Shown: positions 56,111-64,000 of the stretch, in pieces
Layout of the letters: each line of letters opens with the position of its first letter
How positions within the stretch are numbered: position 1 is the first letter of the stretch
DNA from: Hymenoscyphus infarciens
Lineage: Eukaryota > Ascomycota > Leotiomycetes > Helotiales > Helotiaceae
DNA: 64,000 bases
Direction of reading: 5' to 3'
Assembly: GCA_001414345.1 (NCBI GenBank)
Contig: LLCB01000136.1
Coordinates: forward strand, 62,001 to 126,000
The notes under the pieces: generated by a model
Database searches by the model: none
What the model was told of the DNA's origin: nothing
What the model saw: only the letters and a program-made list of their open reading frames with translations
Program-made: the position numbers and the translations under genes

Positions 56111-57149
56111 AAGGTAGAATAATAACCTATTATAATTACTTATATAGTAGTATAGTATATAGTTAAGTAGGAGTAATAGGATGTTAAAGCTCTACTTAAA
56201 AGTGTTAGTATATATAAAATAGAGAGCGTAGGAAAACTAAAACTAGGAGCTTAACTAGTAAGGGATGTCTTATCTAAAGCTACTAATATACTAAGTAAAG
56301 CTTTAATTAGCTAGAACTTAGGGGTAAGGCTAGAAAAGGGAGATATAATCTCTTCTAAGTTTAGACTTCTATTATCTAGAGTAATACCTAAACCTAAAAG
56401 TATACTAGAATAGGTTATAAGCTTTTAAAATAAGTAAAATATAGGAATCTTCTAATAAACTATAAGACTCTTCTAATAAGCGTTTATAGAATTCTCTTAA
56501 CTATAAAATAATACTAAAAGTATAAAAGGCTTAAGTAGTCTACTAATTAGAATAAGTAATAGAATACTAGAAGGAATCTTCTAATAAAATAAAGAGGGTA
56601 GGCCTTTCTAATAATAAAGTAGTATATAAGAAAGAACTCTTAATACGCTAGTTCTAGAAACTTCTAATATAAAGTTAACTAAGGAGTAGAGAATAATAAA
56701 TATAGAAAGCGAAAACCTAAAAGAGCCTAAGATAAAGTAAGAGTATATAAAGAAAGTATATCTACCTATATTAAGAAAGAGTAGGAGAGGTTAACCTAGA
56801 GAGGAGGATACTAGGGATATAATAATCTTTACTCTACTAGCTATATTAATTAGAATAGAGTCTTAATAGGCTGTTCTAGAATATTTAAATTATTTCTTTA
56901 GTACTTTTTAGCCTTTATTAAAGAGTATAGTATTAAATAGAGAGGACTTATAAGATATCTATTATATTATTATAGTAGTAATAATAGGAGAAGAAACGCT
57001 TCTAAAGCCTAGATACCTATGCCTTTATTAGTTAAAACTACTAAAAGAGCTAAAATTATAAAGAGAACTTATAAACTATCTACTTAGTAAGTACTTTAAA
57101 GACGATTTAAAGCTTAAAATTAAGAACTTAGAGAAAAGGAAATACTAGT

Positions 57150-58480
57150 ATATAATTAAAAGATAGAATACTAAAACGAAACCGTTACCTCTAAAGTAGG
57201 TATTTATATATAAATATAACTCTATAAACTATTTAATTTAATACTAAGCTTAGCTTATAGTTAGAGGTAATCTCTAATAAGAAGATACTATCCTTTTAAT
57301 ATATACTACTACGCTTATAGTAAGATTATTCTAAATAGCTATAGTAATAGCTACTAGATTTAATCTAGAGATTAAGTAATATAACGTTATAAACACGTTT
57401 ATTAATATAGAAAGGGATATAAGAGCTCCTCTAGTAGCTTACTAACTTCTAAATAGATATTAATAAGAGAGACTATATATTAAATTAGATAGAGCACTTT
57501 ATAAGTTAAGAGATTCCCTAGCTCTATAGTTTAAATACTTTATAACTACTTTTTAAGAATATAGCTTAATACCTTATTTAGAAGAGCTCTATATTTATAT
57601 AGATCTTCTAAGGAAGGTTTTTATAATCTTTTATATAGATAATATATAGATAATATACTATTAAGACGACGTATCTCTAGTAAGAGTTATAATAAATAAA
57701 CTAAAGCTTTTATATAAACTATACTTACTTAGTAATATAGAATAGTATCTTAGAGTAAAAGTCTATAAAGATAGAGTATAGAAAAAGATATAGCTCTCTT
57801 ATAATATATATATTAAATAAGTTACTAAATAATTTAAGCTTATTAATAGAGATTATTTAAGTATACTACTTCTAGTATATAAACTAAAAAAGAATTAAGG
57901 AATAGCAAAACCTATATTTATAAAGTTCTATTAAAAGAAGGTAGATTTAGTACTTTATATAGTAATTATAATATAACTAGATATTATATTCGCTACTTCT
58001 TAGCTTTTATACTTCTTAACTAACTTAAATAATAAATATATAGCTATAATAGATTAGTATATTTAATACTTATTTAAGATAAGATTCTTAGGAATTATAT
58101 ATAGAGGAGAGCTTAGAGGTATATAACTAGTACTTATCTTAGACGTATTATATACTAATAATCTAGAAACTTAAAGATCTTCTAATAGATATATAATATT
58201 GTTATTTAGTAGACTTATAGCTTAGAGAGCCTTATAATAAGATATAATTATAATATTAATAATAGAAGCTAAGCTCTTAGAAGTAAAATAGCTAGGTATA
58301 GAAATAATAGCGTTAAAGCGTCTTTTTAAGGAACTATAGCTTGATTTAGGTAAGATATAGAATATATTCTATAATAATTAATAAACTATCTAATTAATTA
58401 CTAGAGAAAATAAGAGAATATCTATAAAGCTTTAATATATAGATATCTAGAATATATAGCTTTATTAGAAGTACTAGAAG
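57150..58480 (+). pseudogene. Copia reverse transcriptase/RNase H, RIP-inactivated
   Basis: One reading frame keeps the Copia RT landmarks without frameshift: KPLPLK then VFIYKYNS at 57179 onward, a degraded ALYKLRDSPALWFKYF-like phrase near 57500, and the catalytic YVDD box present as YIDN at 57632-57643, both changes being TpG to TpA transitions. After it come SYNTYI and RNase H-like VGSVLYIA-type residues near 57950. Stop codons are frequent. Confidence 0.85.
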
Positions 58481-58869
58481 AGATCTTTCTAAGTTACTTA
58501 TTTACTAATAAATAATATATTAGTAGATAGACTTATAAAAAACTTATCTAAGTAAAAATTCGAACATTTTAGAGCTTTACTTAATCTCTAAGACGCTTAT
58601 TTACTTAGTAAAACACTTACTTAAGATATAAAAGTATATTAAATTTTAGGTTAAAACTATATTTTTAGGTTAAAAACGCTCTTCTAGAATAGTAAATAAC
58701 GCTCTTTATTATTTTTTATATATTATTATACTTTACTTTATTATTTTACTTATATATTTTTAAGAAGTTTTATTCTTTTTTATATTATAATTATTTAAGA
58801 GTATTATAAGCTTATTTTAGATTTTATTTATTTATTTAATTATTATATACTTAGTAATTAAGTATTATA

Positions 58870-60490
58870 AGACCCTTCTAGAGAGCGCTATTAAATATAA
58901 ATATAAAGTTTTAAAGGAACTAACTACTACTACGTAAACGTAAAGTATACTAACTAACTAATAGTACTTCTTTTAATACTTAGAAACAGTTTTACTAAGA
59001 GTAGTAAGCGCTATACCTATTTTATTAAAAGTATTACTAAGATTAATACTATTAGACTTATTATTACTATTATTATTCTTAGACTTTTTACTCTTAGAAA
59101 CATCCTTCTTATACTTATAGCCTTTTAAAGAACGCTTAGAATAGTTATTAGTAAGCTTCTTAGAAGACGACTTCTTAAAAACTAACTTTATAGAAGTAGT
59201 TTTTTTTAAAATAGTCTTTCTTAGAATAGACTTTAGAATAGATTTTTTAAGATAGCTCTTTAAAAGAACCTTTAAAAGCTTTTAAGTAGACTTTTACTAC
59301 TTAGAGAGAGAGGTATTATCTTTACTATGAATAATAGAACTCTTATAAGGAGTGCTCTAGCTCTTAGCTTAACTATAAGTATTAGCTCCTATAAGCAGAG
59401 TACTATTTAAGGTAGAAGTAATAAAAGGAGTGCTCTTAGAAACATAGTTACTATACTTTAAAACCTTAGAAGTATTACTATCTAGCTTATTATTAGAAGC
59501 GAGACCTTAAAAACTATTAGACTCTTTATAATAATAAGCATAGTTTAGAACCGAGGATAACTAAGAGCTTCTAAAACCCTATTTAAGTCTTATATAGATT
59601 ATACTATATAACTTCTCTTACTTCTAAATCTATAAAATTAGCTAAAGAAATGAAATAAGAAGTAGAAGACTAACTAAATAAAGCTCTATATAAACTTTAT
59701 TACTAATATTAGTCTAACATTTCTTAAGATTTTTAGTTAAGGTAATTATAAAAGGGAGATAGATACTTAGTAACACTTTATAAGAATATCTAATAGTATA
59801 GTTAAAATAGCGTATAACTTTTTCGGATTCTATATTATAGTAGCGACTAGTCGATTTACTAGCTACTATAGAAGTAATATAGCCTTTATAAGAAGCTTCT
59901 TAAAAATTCGAAATATTATAACAAGCTTTCTTAATAGGAGGCGTAATAAGTAAGCTCTTACTACTAATAGTTAAGTGCTTAACGTTATTACTAGGAAGTT
60001 TGTTTAAGAGCCTAGTATTAATAGCTAAAAGCTTTTTAAGAAGTTTTTTAGGTTTAAGACTATCTTTAGAGATATAATATTAATTAGAGCTTATAACTAC
60101 TAACTTCTCTAGCTTATTCTTAGAGACGTTAATAGTATAAAATCTACTAAGTATAATAGCTTAGAGTATAACTAGACTAGAAGAGGAAATATATAAGAGA
60201 TTTAATATTTAATATTCTTATATAGTTAGCTAAAGTATAGAATAAAGATTAATATACTTAAAAGAACAATGCCTAGGTTCTAATCTATTAATTATATATT
60301 TAACACCTTCCTTATTATCTTTATAAACTTTAGCTTTATAATATTCGTAGATAAGTATAGGGTTGTTACTTATAGAGGTCTTACTATCTAGAAGACGAGA
60401 GATTTAAAAGAGAGGCTATTTTAGTTAATATAAGAGCTTAGAAAAGGTAAATATAAGTTTTATACTATAGTCTTTTGTTAGGTAGTATAT
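58870..60490 (-). pseudogene. Decayed antisense frame inside the Copia element
   Basis: Between the RNase H remnant and the 3' LTR the minus strand has long stretches of one-frame protein-like text: NNPILIYEYYKAKVYKDNKE (about 60360-60290), SKSTSRYYNIESEKVIRYFN (about 59870-59800) and a Lys/Ser/Asn-rich tail (KKLTNNYSKRSLKGYKYKK, about 59160-59100). It is interrupted by RIP-type stops. The family is not recognised; it could be an extra gene carried by the element or a further insertion. Confidence 0.5.
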
Positions 60491-60620
60491 ACTATAGTAG
60501 TTTAGTAGTAATAAGAGAGTTTTAAGGAAGTTATAAAAAGAAAAGAAAGAGTTTAGGTTATTAAATCTATATATATAGTAAACAACGCTTTCTTAATTAA
60601 AAAAGGTTATTTAAGAGGTA

Positions 60621-60795
60621 TATTATAGGATAAAGGTAGGTTAGATAAAGGATTACTTAATAATCTCTACCTTTTAAGCGAGGAGTATAGTATTTAAAGC
60701 CTTATACTCTCTTCTATAGTTCTAGGGATTAAGTATTTACTTTAACTTTACTTTACTTATTCCATGCTCTTGATATAGCTTCTATAATCGCCATA
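60621..60795 (+). repeat. 3' LTR of the Copia element, 175 bp
   Basis: It starts TATTATAGG and ends CGCCATA. Compared with the 5' LTR, about 20 differences are visible, all transitions; the first 135 or so bp are the mutated side here. Confidence 0.92.
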
Positions 60796-61363
60796 GATAC
60801 GGTAGCATCTAAGTTTAGATATCTAGTCGTATAAAACTGTATTACTCAGGCCTATAGGCCGCCTTATTCCCTTTAAGGTACTTAAGGACTTAATTATCAT
60901 CTTCTAATTTCAAAGAAAAATAGCTGTCAGATCGTAGAGAGTTTAAAGCTAAATCGGATAAGGAGGGAGAGGTGTTTTAAACTAAAGTGCTAATATCGAC
61001 AGGCGTAGTCGTTTCTAAATATTCAGTGCTTCGGTGTCTCTTCTTATCTAGGGTTGTAATTCTAGCGTCTCTTAAGAGTAGCAGACGCGTTTCAGAGCTA
61101 AGGTGTAATCTTGTCCCATATATAGAAGAACTTATTCTAATTCTAGTATCTCTCTAAATATAGTTATACTCGAAAAGCAACCTTTTTAAAGTCGGTAAAA
61201 GTTTCTTCAACGTATTCTTCTCCTAATTCCACTTCTATCTCTTTTAACTTCTATCTCTTTTAACCTTTACACTAGTAGAGACTCGGTCTATAACCGTAGT
61301 CTTTTTGAATGTTTACTAGTAGAGGTTCGAGGGAAGTTTAGAGTACTTATAGAGTTAGATAAT

Positions 61364-61470
61364 GTTCGGTTAGGATTTATAAAGATAGCGATAACTTAGT
61401 TAAGAGCTCGCTTCTGAGTTTTGTCCTAATAGAAAGCGTATTTCGACCGATTTGTATCTGATTCGAGATT
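61364..61470. repeat. Internal direct repeat of the outer element, copy 2
   Basis: GTTCGGTTAGGA, GCGATAACTTA and TGTCCTAATAGA correspond to 52323-52420. This copy is less AT-shifted. Confidence 0.75.
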
Positions 61471-62220
61471 CGAGAGTTAGGAAGTAGTAGGAAAGCATCA
61501 GAGGCAGCTGCCCGTAGCCGAAAGGGGTATGAATTGGGGCTTAGAAGCAAAGGAGGGTTTGAACGAAAAGGTTCGAAAGAAGGTTGGATCGGTGAGGGTT
61601 CGGAGGTGGGGTGTTTTTAACTTCGAAGTTCGCTTATAATTTTGTCCTCTATCTCTCGGCTAACCGATCGTTTATCCTTTGTCTTTATGCCTCTATCTCG
61701 TCCGCCTATTATCCGTATATCGTCTGAATTTAGGAAGGTTGTCTTTAGGGCTAAGCCCTTGTTGTTTCGGCGTGCGGTTACGGGTTAGAGAGGGTTTAGA
61801 GGGTCTTTCGAGAGGGGTGGCCCTAGAAGGTCGTTTAACGCCATTCGGCAGAACTATCGACATGATGTCGAATTAGAGGGGGGGGGTAAGAGCAGATTCG
61901 GAAGCCTTCGCGATAACTATAGTAAGTCGACTTATTCACCGAACCTATGTACAGCAGTCCCTATATAGAGAGGGTTATTAGGATTCTAAACACTTAGCGT
62001 ATTTAAATCCTATAACGTATAAGACACGATTTTTACTAGCTATCTAAAACCGATACTAAACCCTAATATTACTAGCTGTCTAGAAGATCTCTAGAATCCC
62101 GGCTATTTAAGGATAATATTATAATAGACCGATTTAGGCCTAAAGCGAAACAAAAGCGATAAAAAGCTTAAAGAGATATTATAAATACCGTCACTAGCGA
62201 AGTAGAGTTTAGCCTTTTTA

Positions 62221-62593
62221 TATAATAGTACGAAATATATATAACTATAGTAGAGGCATATAGGAGTACGTATAGCAGAATGACGTATATAGATACTAGG
62301 CTCTAATACGGAAGAAAAGGCTAAACTAGCCTTTTCTAACTCTAGGAGTAGGCTACTATATATAAGAGGTTTCAGACGATACAAAAGAGGTACAAAACCA
62401 AACAACGACATACGTCGGCTAATACAAAAGCTCGAACCCTACGAAGTACGTCTAAAAGTCCGGACGGACGTATAGACGTATATAACCTTCCTAAATTAGA
62501 TAATGTAAAATAACAACTACCAAAAGCTAATATGTATAGCATATGCCACGTAATATCGGCTATCTAGGATAGCCTAGATAACAGGCCATCACA
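62221..62593 (-). repeat. LTR (inferred 5' LTR) of the outer element, 373 bp
   Basis: Partner of 51559-51931. Its right end AGGCCATCACA preserves the unmutated TG...CA terminus (TGTGATGGCC on the minus strand). Confidence 0.9.
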
Positions 62594-63090
62594 ATTATAA
62601 GAAGTAATATTATTCTTCTTAGTCGTCTTATAATATTATCTAGAAAGTAGTAGTCTCGTATTATAAACTATTACTAATATAAGTAAGTATTAAAAGAAAA
62701 GTTAAAGAGAATAATTTCTACTTTAAACTTTACCTCTTATAATATTCTTTATATAACTTTAATTTTCAAGAGACTTAGAAAACTAAAAATCAAGAAATAT
62801 AATATAGATTCTTCTCGATTTCTCTTCTATAAGAAATTTTATTTAAACTTCTTTCTCGAGAATCTTAGAACACTCTAATAAATACAAAGAAGTTCAGATC
62901 CCACTTAATCCTCTCTAAAACTTCTATTTAGTAAAAAGCGTTATTAAACTTTATTTTTCCAAAAGTTTAGAATACTATACAAAGATAAGAGTTCTTTTTA
63001 ATATCTTATGTTTCTTTTAAGAATACAGGTCTAGTAAGAAGCTTTATTTAATTTTCTTTCTCCGAGCTTTTAGACTAATATAATTAGGTG
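62594..63090. repeat. AT-rich degenerate tandem repeats at the right edge of the island
   Basis: Loosely repeated blocks such as AAATTTTATTTAAACTTCTTTCTC, TTATTAAACTTTATTTTTCC and GCTTTATTTAATTTTCTTTCTC recur roughly every 90-100 bp. Similar text occurs at 49200-49460 and 50930-51130. Normal composition resumes near 63.1 kb. Confidence 0.55.
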
Positions 63091-63721
63091 AGAGTAGATT
63101 GGACTTCGTAGAGTTTGATGAAAGTGACGTTATAAGCGAGGGTGAATTGACTCTTAAGTCCTATTTTGCCTTCTCTCGTTTCGCCTTACTCTCTCTCACA
63201 TTCTGAAACACATAAAATATGCACAAAAATGTCATCAAAATGAGTGGGAAAGAAGCCTGGAGATAAAGAATAAGCTGTACTTGGTACTGTGGCACCCATA
63301 GACAGAGGCTGAGGTTCGAAATGGCTCTCAGGGACTTATAGTACATCCTTCCAAGGAAATCGCACACCTAGACTTTAAACATGAGTAATTTAGCCATGCT
63401 TCATCACTTCTCCAGTCACGGCGCTCTCTTTTGTCATTTATGTACGTTCTCAGTTGATTCACAGCATCATATCACAATCACAAAGCGAGTTAAGAATCAC
63501 CTTTTCAAGTCACAAAAGTCAGCTGCAGTATTATTTATTGTACTTGTATTCGTTGTAACGGTCGCGGTTCATGGCAATGAAGCCTGGGTATGAATTTAGC
63601 TGTTGTACAATGTAAAAAAGCCCAAGCATCTTCTCCCAGAAGTGCCTAAGCCATGATGGTATCTCGAAAAAAAACCAACTCCCCCCATATCCTCATATCA
63701 CTCCCAAGCAGCAGCAGCATC
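63091..63721. other. Intergenic region and upstream sequence of the last gene
   Basis: Ordinary base composition with no supported gene. A small plus-strand frame at 63381-63593 with a hydrophobic C-terminal stretch has no clear context and is not called. Confidence 0.45.
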
Positions 63722-64000
63722 ATGTCTCCAAATCACCAAGTGATTCCAAGTCCAAGTTCAGAGCTTATATCCAGCCATTTCGACCTCAATCAACTTCTTT
63801 GCCTCAACCCAAACGTGTTCCAAGATACAGCCCATCTTTTGACTGAAGACTCTCCATCCAACACTCTGGAGACTGGCATACGCCATCGCATAACCCAGCT
63901 CAAAGGATCTGAGGTCCTCAATTCCCTGCTCGACTTCCTCCCAAACCCAGAGATCCGGTCGTCGCTCTTCGTTCATTGTGCCATACAGGTAAGCGCAAGC
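63722..64000 (+). CDS. First exon of an uncharacterised gene (partial)
   Basis: An ATG at 63722 opens 89 codons that end at 63988 in CAG followed by GTAAGC, a good 5' splice site. The visible peptide starts MSPNHQVIPSPSSELISSHF and contains FLPNPEIRSSLFVHCAIQ just before the donor. The frame stays open to the window end, so a retained first exon is also possible. The composition is coding-like (balanced codons, C-rich third positions), but the family cannot be told from this fragment. Confidence 0.65.
   Translation, partial: MSPNHQVIPSPSSELISSHFDLNQLLCLNPNVFQDTAHLLTEDSPSNTLETGIRHRITQLKGSEVLNSLLDFLPNPEIRSSLFVHCAIQVSAS

Larger units (their letters stand above)
53018..60795 (+). mobile_element. 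Nested Ty1/Copia retrotransposon, 7,778 bp, RIP-inactivated; TSD GATAC
   Basis: LTRs of 175 bp (53018-53192 and 60621-60795) flank the element, and GATAC is duplicated exactly at 53013-53017 and 60796-60800. On the plus strand the order is decayed gag-like, then a GAG-pre-integrase/integrase region (about 55.1-56.1 kb), then reverse transcriptase/RNase H (57.15-58.5 kb). Integrase before RT identifies Copia. Stops are mostly TAA/TAG replacing Gln and Trp codons, as RIP produces. A further 2 kb between RNase H and the 3' LTR carries a decayed frame on the opposite strand. Confidence 0.92.
51559..62593 (-). mobile_element. LTR retroelement, 11,035 bp including a nested Copia; TSD ATTAT
   Basis: Two 373 bp LTRs (51559-51931 and 62221-62593) flank the element, and ATTAT occurs exactly at 51554-51558 and 62594-62598. 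A polypurine tract AAGAGAGGGGGA (minus strand, 51932-51943) abuts the LTR at 51931, so transcription is inferred to be on the minus strand, making 62221-62593 the 5' LTR. On that strand the LTR reads TGTGATGGCC...ACA, the normal TG...CA. Without the nested Copia (53018-60795 plus one TSD) the element is about 3.25 kb and shows no recognisable gag or pol, so it is probably non-autonomous. It is less RIP-damaged than its nested guest. Confidence 0.85.

Noticed and set aside
63381..63593. 70-codon plus-strand frame with a hydrophobic stretch
   Set aside because: No leader, splice or homology support, and it lies in the upstream region of the gene starting at 63722.

Overview
This 64 kb window is from a filamentous ascomycete, most likely a Leotiomycete (Helotiales, Sclerotiniaceae-like). 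The evidence is short GT-AG introns (about 48-120 bp), many Zn2Cys6 regulators, a 2EXR-type protein, and an AT-rich island in which CpA/TpG is nearly absent, the mark of repeat-induced point mutation (RIP). The exact genus is an inference.

Layout: 1-4815 is the 5' part of a very long intronless gene (minus strand) for a membrane-anchored protein with at least 13 C-x5-C cysteine pairs. 5887-12550 holds two divergently transcribed Zn2Cys6 transcription factors. 12551-15526 is gene-poor and holds gene debris and a small RIP-mutated element with short terminal inverted repeats. 15527-20206 is a ten-exon coiled-coil gene whose introns are all phase 0. 21677-24459 is a low-complexity fungal protein. 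26986-42359 is a housekeeping stretch: GNAT acetyltransferase, ribosomal protein uL6 (RPL9), dipeptidyl peptidase III, ribosomal protein eL6 (RPL6), proteasome receptor Rpn13, a small uncharacterised protein, and a Sfh1/Snf5-type remodeller subunit. 43806-44780 is a 2EXR-like protein.

46.4-63.1 kb is a transposon graveyard with no intact gene. Nested insertions can be resolved to the base because target-site duplications survive: three solo LTRs of one family (flanked by ATAAG, ATTTT and ATATC), one of them split by a 694 bp TIR element at a TA; a full LTR element of the same family with 373 bp LTRs (TSD ATTAT); and, inside it, a complete but RIP-killed Copia element with 175 bp LTRs (TSD GATAC). 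The first exon of another gene begins at 63722 and runs off the right edge.

The housekeeping genes act in translation (two 60S proteins), protein turnover (Rpn13, DPP III) and chromatin (Sfh1). They share no obvious pathway, and no biosynthetic cluster is visible. Exon boundaries were worked out by hand from splice signals and frame closure. All family calls rest on motif recognition, with no database search.
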